From Astragalus membranaceus (taxonomy: Eukaryota > Streptophyta > Magnoliopsida > Fabales > Fabaceae): a DNA stretch of 64,000 nucleotides. The position numbers were made by a program, and so were the translations under genes. Below are positions 12,399 to 22,664 of this stretch, piece after piece. Position 1 is the first letter of the stretch; each line of letters starts with the position of its first letter. Where the stretch lies: contig CM076854.1 of the NCBI GenBank assembly GCA_039519185.1, positions 20,755,456 to 20,819,455 on the forward strand, read 5' to 3'. The notes beneath the pieces were generated by a model. That model made no database searches, was not told the DNA's origin, and worked only from the letters and a program-made list of their open reading frames with translations.

Positions 12399-12636
12399 AC
12401 CATCATATATAACCACCCACATTGGGCCGACTCCTTTAATCGAAATAATTTATATATCGTGAATTATTCACCGGTTTAGACGAATGAATAATAGTCATTC
12501 CGCGTCAGTTATACCATACCACGTAGGACTCATAATCCGCTTTATTATTAATAAAACATATTCGCACACGTGTACTAAATCAATTCAATTGGGTTAACAT
12601 CCAGATAATTCTATTAATTATTTTGCGGATGTTACA
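11475..12636 (-). repeat. 5' LTR of element A (internally deleted, 1162 bp)
   Basis: Collinear with 5109-7761 at both ends but lacking about 1.49 kb. The join lies at GTGTAC next to AAATCAATTC, where the long copy has CGTGTACTATTA on one side and GAGTACAAAATC on the other, so GTAC is shared at both breakpoints. Confidence 0.85.
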
Positions 12637-12844
12637 TTACGCATGTGACATCCGTGGCTGACGAGGGCGGGGAGTGATCGCCGGTGCCCAAAAAGTTGGC
12701 ACGGCAAAGAGCGGCTCCTGGCAGCTTCTAGGCGAAGGGACACAAGAATGAACCGAATACACACCGGAATGAGAGGGATCCTGAGGCTGTGCTGGTATGG
12801 GACTGTATAGTTGAAGGAAGGCTTAAAATAGTTGATTTGGACTA

Positions 12845-12965
12845 CCTATACCAACAAGATGCATCTTCTTTTCGGGAGCCCTTCCCATAAGAACTCCATA
12901 GTTAAGCGTGCTTGACTTGGAGTAGTAGTGGGATGGGTGACCTTCTGGGAAGTTTCCTAGAAAGC
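12845..12965 (+). pseudogene. 5S rRNA-like sequence inside the TRIM LTR
   Basis: It follows plant 5S rRNA from an ATACCAACA start, through CATAAGAACTCC, the box A-like AGTTAAGCGTGC (12900-12911) and the box C-like GGATGGGTGACC (12931-12942), to CTGGGAAGTT. It diverges at both ends and between the boxes. As a pol III internal promoter it may be residual, but it is part of the LTR and not a ribosomal gene. Confidence 0.85.
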
Positions 12966-13054
12966 ATGCAAGTGAGGACAACGCATGCTGGAAAGACACA
13001 TGTTGGTTTGTGGGGGCAGTTGACAGTTCTGAAAGTAGTCTGGGATGTTACAAA

Positions 13055-13066
13055 TGGTATCAGAGC
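13055..13066 (+). promoter_or_regulatory. Primer binding site of the TRIM (tRNA-iMet)
   Basis: TGGTATCAGAGC, two bases after the LTR end at 13052; a perfect form of the site seen with small changes in A and H. Confidence 0.9.
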
Positions 13067-13125
13067 AGCAGACCTCTCTCAGTACGGTGTGGTTCGGGGA
13101 CGAACCAAGCGGAAGCTGGTGGGCA

Positions 13126-15409
13126 TGTGACACCCCAGTATTTCTAGCTTATAGAAATACCAAAATGCCCCACTTGCCATACATCAGAGTAACTTCCTGT
13201 TATTGAATATTGAACACGACTAAAAACTTTCGATAAATACTTATCAAATAGTTCCATGAACCTCGTTAAACTTAACCAAGTACTTAAGTCTCATGACATA
13301 AAGCTTATACAAATCCTGGTGTTCAATATCCAAAACATAAATAGCGGAAACGATTTACAACTGATACAATGATAGTCATACAATCGATAACATAAAAACG
13401 ATAAAAGGGGCAAGGGCCTAAACATGAAACTCAATCTTCAATGACTCCAAGAGTCGCACCGGCTAACCGTGCTTCTTCGCCTTAACTTTCCCCTGTTTCT
13501 CTGTAAAGACCACAATAATTAAAGGGTGAGATAAACATTATCTCAGTGAGTCCTATCGAGACCCCTAACAAACTCTAGCGGTTTATTACACTTGAACTTT
13601 GAACTCATGGCCCTAATAAGCGACCATGTGGACATATATTTTATTTCTTGTAACTTGCAGCCCTAATAAGCGACTACTAGTTATAATTCTTACTTTCTTG
13701 ATGTAGCCCTAATAAGCAACTACATATCACGACTTATCTTTTCTTTAGCTTAGCACAACACCTCGAGCCACCTTATGCGGTTATTTCTTCGGCTTTTCGT
13801 TAACCCAATCCACTAATCACTAGTGGGCAAACCTCATGGGGCCTTGGTTTTGGGGCTCATGACTTCCCCTCCCCTAGTATGCTAATCCTTAGGGTCTCAC
13901 CCTAGATACACACGTATTATTACCTGTGTACCATCTACCATTCCTCAAGGGAAAGTAACTTGACTTGACTTGAGTTAACCTGACTTGACTTAACATGACC
14001 TGAGCTTACATGACTCGTTTAGACTTTTAGTCTTTTATCTTGACTTGACGTGCGTACACTCGCGTTTACCTAAAGTACAATTTTACCACCAATCTTGACT
14101 TTCAAAACAGAGTATTATACATTTTTAAGTACACATATGATTAGCCCTTTCAATAAGTTTTCTAACGCACTTGAGAACACCTCAATCGGATTCCCGGACC
14201 AAAAGTTATCGCGAAAACAAAATCGATAGGGTTTGCTGAAAATTACACTGCGTCGCGACGTGAACAGGTTCCGTCGCGACGCGAAGAGTTACAGATAGTT
14301 TTGCGCCCCAAAATTGAAGGGGTCGTGGCGCGACAGTCACCGGTCGCGACGCGACGGTTGCCAGAAGTGCAGAAAACAGGTTTTTAAAGATTCAATTTTG
14401 TTCCGTTTCGCTTTCAATCCGGTGCCGAGACATTTTATAACTTCCGAGACTTAAAAACAGATATAACAACCAGTAATTCCATTCCAGAACAATCAACGAA
14501 ACATCAATCAATCAATCATCGTGAACTTCAATAATCAAATACGACCGAAAACACGGTATTTCGAAATTACGGTTTTTGACTCGATTTGCTTAAAATCGAA
14601 AAGAGTAAAACCTATAAATTCAGACACGACAAATTTCCCTAAGCGAGTATAGAACTCAGCGTATTGTGATGAAAATCACAAAAACCCGAAATGCGAGAGG
14701 CCCTTCAACGCATAACCGCTCGAACTATCCCCGTAATGATTCCTCTTGCTCCTATGAACACCACACAACTTCAACTTTGAATTTCAATCACCTTCTACTA
14801 CTGACCCTCCTTCCAAGCTACTTCAATCAGCTATGTGGTTTCCCCCAAAATTGTATCCTTGTTCTAATGCAACATGCAAGTTATTAGGAACCTCCAAACT
14901 CCATCTTTGCTCTCTTTGAGCTTGGGACTTGAAAATGGTAGCTGATGCAAGAGGGTGATTCAGTAGTTAAGAATGGTATCAATAGGAAGGTCTTGGAAAG
15001 TGGAGGTGAATGAACCAGAATCTACTTACATGCAATGGAGAAAAATGGGGATCCTCAAGCTTCTCTTCTTTCTCTCTTCCTCGCGCCCTACCCTCTCTCA
15101 CCCTCTATTCTTCCCTTTTGTGTTTTTGAATTTTAGAAATGAATGTGCTGGTGTGTTTGGGCATGGTTCAGCTAACTTAAATGGATAAAAGACTAAAATA
15201 CCCCTCCTCACTAATGCTCACCTAAACCACTCCTAATTCCATAATTATTCCTTAACTCCCTAACTTAACATAATATTTCAATTATGCATAAAAATAAATC
15301 ATAACTCATAATAAACCTCTTGTGCTAAAGTATTAGATTTAGGCAATAAATTATCTTAACCTCTTTGCTAATTTAAATAAATTAAGTTAGCTAATTAGGG
15401 GATGTTACA
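13126..15409 (-). repeat. 3' LTR of element B (2284 bp)
   Basis: On the minus strand it runs TGTAACATCCCC to GGGGTGTCACA. Its last 1554 bp (13856-15409) match 16387-17942 closely. It contains repeats of CCTAATAAGCGACTA (13610-13720) and of TTGACTTGAC (13953-14050). Confidence 0.85.
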
Positions 15410-15459
15410 ATCACCCAAACTTTTAAAAATTTTGTCCTCAAAATTGAACAAAACGTACC

Positions 15460-16385
15460 TCAATCGAAAAGATGGGGATATTTCACCCGCATTTTTTCCT
15501 CTACTTCCCATGTCGCTTCGTTAGGTGAGGCACCGTCCCAATGCACTTTGACAATAGGAATTGATCTCGTTCGGAGCGCTTTCTCGCCACGTTCGATGAT
15601 CCTGACTGGAATAGGCTGATTAGACAAATCCGGTCGGATGTCAATCATTTGATAACTCAATGGTTGACTCGGATCGACAATGTACTTCCTCAATTGCGAT
15701 ACATGAAACACATCATGTAGTCTAGACAAAGATGGGGGTAAGGCAATGCGGTAGGCTACTGGCCCAACTCGCACGATAATTTGGAAAGGTCCAACATACC
15801 GAGGACTGAGCTTCTTGGCTGGCAATGCTATGCCGGTACCAATAGTTGGAGAAAGTCTAAGAAATACATGATCTCCTTCTTCAAATTCTAATGGTCTTCT
15901 TCTTTTGTCGGCATAACTCTTTTGTCGACTCTGAGCGGTCTTCATCCTTTCCCTAATCTGTCGGATCTTTTCAATAGTATCACGGACTAAATCAGGACCT
16001 AATAATCTTTGTTCCCCGACATTCCACCAACACGGTGGCGTTCTACACTTCCTTCCATATAATGCATCATATGGAGCCATTCCGAAACTAGAATGGTAAC
16101 TGTTTTTGTAGGAAAACTCCACCAATGGAAGATGATCCTCCCATCGGCCTCCACTGTCAAGTACACAAGCTCTTAGCATATCTTCCAAAGTCTGATTTGT
16201 CCTTTCTGTCTGTCCGTATGTCTGCGGGTGATAAGTGGTGCTAGCATATACCGTTGTTCACAATGCCATATTCAATGCTCTCCAGAAATGTGATGTAAAT
16301 TTAGGATCACGATCACAGATGATACTCGTAGGAATTCCATGCATCTTCACAATGTTCTTGAGATACTCTTCTGCTAATTTAGCAA
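15460..16385 (-). pseudogene. Element B integrase with chromodomain, truncated and stopped
   Basis: Reading from 16385: E-I-A-K-L-A-E-E-Y, the second catalytic Asp block C-D-R-D-P-K-F, then an in-frame TGA near 16262, then a YHPQTYGQTER block holding the catalytic Glu (the usual D of HPQTDG is Y). The open frame 15460-16188 continues through the integrase C-terminal domain and ends in a chromodomain-like stretch (V-K-V-H-W-D-G then W-E-V-E-E-K-M-R) near the stop. The N-terminal zinc domain and first Asp were lost in the deletion that fused integrase to the LTR at 16386. It would join element ends to target DNA if whole; here it is dead. Confidence 0.85.
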
Positions 16386-16386
16386 T

Positions 16387-17942
16387 CTCATGACTTCCCC
16401 TCCTCTAGTATGCTAATCCTTAGGGTCGTCACCTTAGACACACACGTATTATTACCTGTGTACCATCTACCTTTCCTCAAGGGAAAGTAACTTGACTTGA
16501 CTTGAGTTAACCTGACTTGACATAACAAGACCTGAGCTTACATGACTCGTTTAGACTTTTAGTCTTTTATCTTGACTTGACGTGCGTACACTCGCGTTTA
16601 CCTAAAGTACGGTTTTACCAACAATCTTGACTTTCAAAACAGAGTATTATACATTTTTAAGTACACATATGATTATCCCTTTCAATAAGTTTTCTAACGC
16701 ACTTGAGAACACCTCAATCGGATTCCCGGATCAAAAATTATCGCGAAAACAAAATCGGTAGGGTTTGCTGACAATTATACTGTGTCGCGACGCGAACAGT
16801 TTCTGTTGCGACGCGAAGAGTTATAGATAGTTTTGCGCCACAAAATTTGAAGGGGTCGCGACGTTACAGTCACTGGAGGCGACGCGACGGTCGCCAGTAG
16901 TGCAGAAAATAGGTTTTTAAAGATTCGATTTTGTTCTGTTTCGCTTTCAATCCGGTGCTGAGACATTTTATAAATTCTGAGACTTAAAAACAGATATAAC
17001 AACCAGTAATTCCAGTCTAGAAAAATCAACGAAACATCAATCAATCAATCATCATGAACTTCAATAATCAAATACGACCGAAAACACGGTATTTCGAAAT
17101 TACGGTTTTTGACTCGATTTGCATAAAACAGAAAACAGTAAAACCTATAAATTCAGACACGACAAATTTCCCTAAGCGAGTATAGAACTCAGCGTATTGT
17201 GATGAAAATCACAAAAACCCGAAATGCGAGAGGCCCTTCAATGCGTAACCGCCCGAACTATCCCCGTAACGGTTCCTCTTGCTCCTACGAACTCCACACA
17301 ATTTCAACTTCGGATTTCAATCACGTTCAACTACTGACCCTCCTTCCAAGCTACTCCAATCAGCTATGTGGTTTCCCTCAAAGTTCTATCCTTGTTCTAA
17401 TCTAACATGCAAGTCATTAGGAACCTCCAAACTCCATCTTTGCTCTATTTGAGCTTGGGACTTGAAAATGGTAGCTGATGCAAGAGGGTAATTCAGTAGT
17501 TAAGAATGGTATCAATAGAAAGGTCTTGGAAAGTGGAGGTGAATGAACCAGAATCTACTTACATGCAATGGAGAAAAATGGAAATCCTCAAGCTTCTCTT
17601 CTTTCTCTCTTCCTCGCGCCCTACCCTCTCTCCCCCTCTATTCTTCCCTTTTGTGTTTTTGAATTTTAGAAATGAGTGTGCTGGTGTGTTTGGGCATGGT
17701 TCAGCTAACTTAAATGGATAAAAGACTGAAATACCCCTCCTCACTAATGCTCACCTAAACCACTCCTAATTCCATAATTATTCCTTAACTCCCTAACTTA
17801 ACATAATATTTCAATTATGCATAAAAATAAATCATAACTCATAATAAACCTCTTGTGCTAAAGTATTAGATTTAGCCAATAAATTATCTTAACCTCTTTT
17901 CTAATTTAAATAAATTAAGTTAGCTAATTAGGGGATGTTACA
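16387..17942 (-). repeat. 5' LTR of element B, truncated
   Basis: Starts abruptly inside the LTR at CTCATGACTTCCCC and matches 13856-15409 to the GGATGTTACA end. Confidence 0.85.
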
Positions 17943-18536
17943 AAAATCGAACAAGAAATGAGGATGAAATCGAAAAACGAAATTACGTTTTGAAGCTTTT
18001 CTTGACTCGAAATTCATCAATTCTTGCTCAAATTACTATAAAAAAGTGTGAAATATGTTGCAAATTCCACAAATAACAAAACTCACAAACAAAATTGGAA
18101 CAAAATCAACAGATAGACAGAAACGAAATTTCGAAATAACTAGACAAGAAAATGCGTTAAACAGTGTTGCTGGAAAAGAAAGTGTTGGTGAAAATAGATG
18201 CTGAATGCTGAAATTCGAACTTTGGTAACACTTTCTTGTAACTAACTTTCTCTTAAATTTAGTTAGAACTAGATATGATTTTTTCTGATCAATTTGAACT
18301 CAAATTTTGAGATCTAACTGAATTTGAGGTTCAAATATTCAGATCTAACACATTAACACAGAAATTTATCAAGAATTGGAATCAAAAATTCAAATTACTC
18401 AAAACCAAAAATGACTCCAAAATTGAAAATGTGTGAGAGAAAAAAATTGTACCAAATTTTGCATTAAATCTTGAAACCAAAACTGAATTAAGACTCAAAA
18501 ATTTGTAAGATTCATGTAGCTCTGAATACCACTTAA
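17943..18536 (-). other. Element H leader with primer binding site
   Basis: AT-rich H sequence without a gene. The primer site, TGGTATTCAGAGC read from 18531 to 18519, has one extra base relative to the tRNA-iMet site and lies five bases from the LTR. Confidence 0.7.
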
Positions 18537-19154
18537 TGTGAAATTCAAGGCTAATCTTGAGTATTAGGATCTTTTCATTATTAGGTTTTTCATTTCTTGA
18601 CTCAATCAACAAAATTAAGAACAATGAAGGAATTAAAACTCACAAAATGGAAAGGAAAGATGATGGAGATGGAGTGAAGATCGCCACATCTAAGGATAGA
18701 TGATAAGATCGGCACGTGATCGCCACAAGGGAGATCAATAGCCCCTTGATAAGATCCAACTTGATTTCTTCTAAGAACCAAGGGAGAGAGAACTCTATGC
18801 TCTCAAAAATCAATTTCTATATCATCAAAGTCTCCCAATTACAAGGAGTGGAATAGTATTTATATGTTGGGTCTAATGGATCCTAAGCCTAACATGCAAT
18901 CCACTTGGAGATAGGAAAACAAGGCCCGTGGCCGCATCAAATTAACTAAAGACCTTAACCTATTCTATTGCCAACAAGGCTCAAATCAAAAGCACATTAC
19001 ACTAGAAATTAAATCCTACATTTATTGAAAACTGTTACAAGGAAATAGAAAACCCTAGAGTTAGGATGTCTAGGAATTTCCCAAAGTAAGTCTTGATATT
19101 TGTGACTTCCATCCAAGCTCTCATTAGTAAGCTAGCTATGCATGTGGGCTCACA
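18537..19154 (-). repeat. 5' LTR of element H (618 bp)
   Basis: Matches 1857-2464 over its whole length. Its outer end is TGTGAGCCCAC on the minus strand. Confidence 0.8.
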
Positions 19155-19213
19155 TCTAGGGGTCTAAGTTTTAAGATTTGAACAGGGCCGCTCAATTGTT
19201 TGGGACAACTCTG

Positions 19214-20448
19214 TATTAGAGTACACTTCGATATCAGGTACAAGGAAAATGGTTTCTATTCTATATGGGGAATAGGGATAGGACTATAATGGTATTGATT
19301 ATCGCTATTCCTGTTTTTTAATGTACTTATTTATGTATATGTATTGTGTATTATTGATATATATTTCTTATTCAATTCAATTTGCATAAATGTAATTATA
19401 ATGGATGACTCTAAATATAATTCAATTTGGATAGATGTAATTATTATGGATGACTAGAAATATCTTAGATGACTGTAAATAATTTGGATTACTGTAAATG
19501 AGTTAGATGATTGTGAATGACCTGGATGATCATAATGTAAATGATATGAATATCTGCAAATAAAGCGATAATGACTTCTAATGATAGTAAGACTAAATGA
19601 TACGAATTAATATTGTTTAAGTTCCCGATCGATGTCTTAATATCTGTTAATGTAGCTAGGATTGACTCTGAATCGTTAAGTCATTAAGTGACCTGACGGT
19701 AATGTTTTGTTAAGATTGTCGGTTGATTTTTTGTGTATTGTTATCAGAACCTTGTCGCACAATGGGCAAGTTATAATTCGTCGATGATTAACGAGTTGGT
19801 TCGTGTTAAAGAATCTTATCGCATCATGGGCAAGAACTCGTTACAGTATGAACTCTTTTAGATAAATAAATAAATTTTTCATTTACAAATGGATGCCGTT
19901 ATATTTATATAGGCACAACATTAATCTTTTCTTGTATATATGTAAACTACAAGCAAATTATTATATCCAAAAAAAAAACAGAACCATACTATGATTAAGT
20001 TAAATTTATGAGATGAAAAGACTCATGAACAATTGTGATAGAAAGGAGATGAAGTATTAGCTATATATATTATAAAATATAATAAGACATCATATATTAT
20101 GAGATCACAATAAATTTTTTGTTGGACCTACTTTTAACTGCAATGACTACCAGTTGATAGGCAATGAGTCGCCTAAACCCTACAAAATCAGTTTGGCTCT
20201 CATAACATCTTGGAATGCAGGTTTGGCCTAACTTAGCATACAAAATCGGCTTCTAAAGTCAGAGATGCCCTTTCACTATATAGTCTTTTGAGATCATATC
20301 TCTAGTTAATGTGGGACTTCGGTTTCTCCCAATAGATCCGTCATATGATTTTTATTCATACATGAAATCCTTAATTTAAAATAAGCAATAATAGGCTCAA
20401 CCCTGTAAAAAGTGAATTGAAAATTAAACTATTTGTTTAATCAGTAAT
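19214..20448. other. AT-rich intergenic sequence, possible old TRIM remnant
   Basis: No gene seen. 19395-19560 has degenerate repeats of GGATGACTGTAAAT type, and 19750-19860 has two imperfect copies around TCGCACAATGGGCAAG / TCGCATCATGGGCAAG. 20110-20335 ends in TTAATGTGGGACTTCGG, a type of sequence common in short plant LTRs; without a partner copy this is only a suggestion. Confidence 0.4.
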
Positions 20449-20681
20449 AACAATAGCAAATGCAAACCAACACCGTTGGACCAATGGCTTAATCTACCTT
20501 GGGACACAAAGGGTCGACCCGGTGCTCCCGGGTTCGATTCCCGTAGTGGAAAAACTCGATGTTGGCCAGTGCGAAATTTGATTCTAAGCACGAGCGGAAA
20601 TTAGACTTTCGTTGAAAGCGTTGGGACACTCCGTGGGTAGCCAGCAATTGTCCATATAGAAAAAAACAATAGCAAATGCAA
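20449..20681 (+). mobile_element. tRNA-derived SINE with 17-bp target site duplications
   Basis: The body is 20466-20664. A pol III box B (GGTTCGATTCC, 20531-20541) lies about 45 bases after a box A-like TTGGACCAATGG (20476-20486). The 3' end is A-rich. The same 17 bases, AACAATAGCAAATGCAA, flank it at 20449-20465 and 20665-20681, the signature of LINE-assisted insertion. The unmutated duplication suggests a fairly recent event. Confidence 0.85.
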
Positions 20682-20808
20682 CATATCCATATATTAATTA
20701 ATATTTGTAACGTAAGATATAAAATCAACAATAATTTTGTCTTTTACCATTTGTACTAAATCACCTTTATATGCAGTTATATCACCAATCAGTTGCCTTT
20801 ATATATAT

Positions 20809-20810
<2 letters not shown>

Positions 20811-20842
<32 letters not shown>

Positions 20843-20868
20843 GGAGAGAGGGAGGGAGAGAGAGAGGA
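20811..20868. repeat. (GA)n microsatellite
   Basis: GA repeat with GGGA interruptions, next to the MITE-like element. Confidence 0.9.
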
Positions 20869-20869
20869 T

Positions 20870-21222
20870 ATATTGACATCAGGTGTCATACTTTGCAACT
20901 TACACTATTTAATTACTACATATAGAAATCGAAATTATCAGTCCAACCATTGGATAATGTAAAATTATTGTTGTGACCATGTATATCAATCTTCAAAAAA
21001 TTTGGATACTTATAAATGTGTTATCTTACAACACACATTTATTTATTTTCGAAAGACCATACTGGCAATCAAAATAGAGTAGTGTGATGTACTGTCAAAT
21101 AATTTTTGATTTTTAAAAAAATTTAATATATATGATCTCAAATATAATAATATCAAGTAATTCAACGGTCTGATTGATAAAATTCTTTGGATACAAAAAG
21201 TTATTAACACGGATGTCAATAT
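20870..21222. mobile_element. MITE-like inverted-repeat element (about 353 bp)
   Basis: Perfect 11-bp terminal inverted repeats ATATTGACATC / GATGTCAATAT, extending imperfectly for about 10 more bases, around AT-rich non-coding sequence. The target duplication is unclear because the left flank is a microsatellite, so the superfamily is not assigned. Confidence 0.6.
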
Positions 21223-21249
21223 GTACTAACTTTATATATATATATATAT

Positions 21250-21634
21250 TGTTCTGTACCTTGTAGTATTGAGTTGACTGCAGTTGGTAGGTTTCCTGCT
21301 ACCTTGCCAGAGGTTTGTGCGAGCCGGGGGGGGGGGGGGGGGGTACCTGCGAAGCCACTCAGATACTCAAGTCAGTATTGAGAATAGGTGAGTGATTTCG
21401 CTAGGAATTAGAGTATGTACCTTATGAAAGCTATGAGAGCCGGTATTTACAAGAAATCGTGCCTGTCTGTGGATCGTCGGATTGGTAGAATCGATCTCGA
21501 CCATTCAAGTGTGATGGCCTTAGTTGGGCTTGTATGTTGTGGATATGGGCCAAAATGCATGGGCCAATTCGTATCCAATTGCTAAATGCACCTCCTGGTA
21601 TTACTGAATGGACCTCCTGGTCCAGTCCAGAACA
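21250..21634 (-). repeat. Probable 3' LTR of element D (385 bp)
   Basis: The ends are TGTTCTG and CAGAACA, a 7-bp inverted pair. On the minus strand a tract read ACTTGGGGGGCAAC (21635-21648) directly precedes it, as a polypurine tract should. It contains a G run at 21326-21342. The partner LTR is beyond the window, so the boundaries rest on these signals alone. Confidence 0.65.
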
Positions 21635-22056
21635 GTTGCCCCCCAAGTCGAGACTATTCCGAAGGATAGTCTTGGCTTGAAGGATTTTTGTTGATCTACC
21701 CGAAGCGTCACTTCATCTGTCTTGTCGGGTCGTATAAGATCTCTTCACCGCGACCGTGATTCACACCTCCCTTAGTGTTATCCTTGTACCAGGCACCGAG
21801 CTAGGGGTGCCGTGTCTTGATGCTGGCCCCCCCTAGGGGCCTGATGCCATGCCCCCTGATGTTGGCCCCCCTGGACTGTTCTCTCGGCTCGTGCCATCGT
21901 CAGGCCTGTTGGACTGCTCTCACGGCTCGTGGCGTCGTCGGGCCTGTTAATTTTGATGGCTGATCACCGCAATTATCTTGTCTGTCCCTTGACATTTTTT
22001 TGCTGATTTGCCTTGATAGAGGTGATTAATGGCCATTAATTTCTAATCATTTTTTA
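21635..22056. other. Element D spacer between 3' LTR and antisense-gene promoter
   Basis: GC-rich sequence with two imperfect copies of a CTCGGCTCGTGCCATCGTC / CACGGCTCGTGGCGTCGTC block (21892-21950). No gene seen. Confidence 0.5.
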
Positions 22057-22061
22057 GCTTG

Positions 22062-22070
22062 TATAAATAA
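22062..22070 (+). promoter_or_regulatory. TATA box of the antisense gene in element D
   Basis: TATAAATAA in an AT-rich setting followed by a GC-richer leader, about 1.24 kb upstream of the antisense gene's first ATG. It is oriented away from D's own transcription. Confidence 0.5.
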
Positions 22071-22299
22071 GGGGTGGTCTCCTTTCCCATTTACTCTTGT
22101 CAAGTGCCAAAACCAAAATTTCTTGGAGAGAGGAAGGGTGTGAGGCGAGCTCCAACTATTCCCTTTGGCCCGATCAAGTTTTCTTCTTCGCTGCCCAAGA
22201 CCGATCACGTGTCACAAACGGAAATTTCGAGGTACCTTCTTTCTCTCTTGTTTAATCTTGACGTATCCCCCTTCACGCGTTTGAGAGGGGAGGCGATCA

Positions 22300-22495
22300 G
22301 ACAGGGTGTGATCAGGGAAGGCGTGATCAGAGAGGGCGTGATCAGAGAGGGCATGATCAGAGAGGGCGTGATCAGAGAGGGCGTGATCAGAGAGAGCGTG
22401 ACCATAGAGGGCGTGATCAGAGAGGGCGTGCTCAGAGAGGGCGTGCTCAGAGAGGGCGTGCTCAGAGAGGGCGTGATCAGAGAGGGCGCCAGATC
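22300..22495. repeat. Minisatellite, 15-bp units (GCGTGATCAGAGAGG type)
   Basis: About 13 units with A/C variants (GTGATCAG, GTGCTCAG) between the antisense-gene promoter and its first exon. The long ORFs crossing it on both strands are repeat artefacts. Confidence 0.85.
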
Positions 22496-22664
22496 ACGTT
22501 TTCTTCTCCTCTCGGCCGTTAACATTGCACATGGAGGGGCGAGCAAAGTCATTGTTTTTGTGGGCCGATCACAGTTAATGGCGTGACCGCCCCGGGCAAG
22601 ATGAGGGCCGGTCAGGATTGAGTTTTTTGTGAGGGAGGGCACGCGAGAACTGATCATGCTATTG

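Larger units (their letters stand above)
5109..12636 (-). mobile_element. Element A: decayed Tekay/Del-like Ty3/gypsy retrotransposon
   Basis: LTRs at 11475-12636 (5') and 5109-7761 (3') flank an internal region read on the minus strand in the order gag fragment, zinc knuckle/protease, RT, RNase H. Primer site and polypurine tract are both in the right places. Flanks differ (GAACT on the left, TTACG on the right), so no target duplication survives. Confidence 0.85.
12644..13125 (+). mobile_element. Cassandra-like TRIM: 5' LTR plus internal domain, 3' LTR missing
   Basis: The LTR at 12644-13052 runs TGTGACATCC to GGATGTTACA, with imperfect inverted ends, and carries a 5S rRNA-like sequence. 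The primer site follows, then a 59-bp internal stretch ending in GGAAGCTGGTGGGCA (purine-rich). Cassandra TRIMs are known for 5S-bearing LTRs and a Met-tRNA primer site. Where the 3' LTR should begin with TGTGACATCC, the LTR of element B begins with TGTGACACCC. There is no coding capacity, as expected for a TRIM. Confidence 0.8.
13126..17942 (-). mobile_element. Element B: Tekay/Del-like Ty3/gypsy element, mostly deleted
   Basis: A full 3' LTR (13126-15409), a polypurine tract, 0.93 kb of integrase and then a 5'-truncated copy of the other LTR (16387-17942). Gag, protease, RT, RNase H and primer site are all gone. The LTRs share CpG-rich TCGCGACGCG blocks and the TGTRACACCCC start with element A, so the two families are related. 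No target duplication is detectable. Confidence 0.85.
1857..19154 (-). mobile_element. Element H: truncated Ty3/gypsy-like LTR retrotransposon, itself interrupted
   Basis: Two about 0.61-kb LTRs (18537-19154 is 5', 1857-2464 is 3' on the minus strand) flank an internal region interrupted by 5109-17942. A tRNA-iMet-type primer site abuts the 5' LTR. A purine-rich tract, read on the minus strand at 2465-2480 (AAGAGTGGGAGTATG), abuts the 3' LTR. Excluding the insertions, the element is about 4.5 kb and codes only for a gag tail and protease. No clean 5-bp duplication is seen, although TAGGG lies near both outer ends (1848-1852 and 19157-19161). Confidence 0.75.
1062..19213. mobile_element. hAT-like DNA transposon, non-autonomous, split by nested LTR elements
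   Basis: The left terminus is CAGGGCCGGTCTTGGGC and the right terminus is a decayed inverted match ending GGGACAACTCTG. The flanks are TATTGGAG (1054-1061) and TATTAGAG (19214-19221), a 7-of-8 match to the 8-bp target duplication expected of hAT elements. Its own sequence is only 1062-1856 plus 19155-19213, about 0.85 kb. It contains GGGCCC-flanked AT-rich sequence with repeated TGTGAAGCCAAG blocks at 1141 and 1205. No transposase frame is present. The element predates H, which sits inside it. Confidence 0.6.

Noticed and set aside
12845..12965. A genuine 5S rRNA gene
   Set aside because: It is diverged at both ends, lacks a normal spacer, and lies inside an LTR followed by a tRNA primer site.
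1848..19161. TAGGG as target duplication of element H
   Set aside because: The pentamers are 2-4 bases off the LTR ends set by comparing the two LTRs, so the match may be chance.
20110..20335. A complete TRIM element
   Set aside because: Only one LTR-like stretch ending in a GTGGGACTT-type sequence is seen; no partner copy, primer site or target duplication.
20466..20664. A tRNA gene
   Set aside because: Box B is good but no cloverleaf acceptor pairing is seen, and long target duplications plus an A-rich tail show a SINE.
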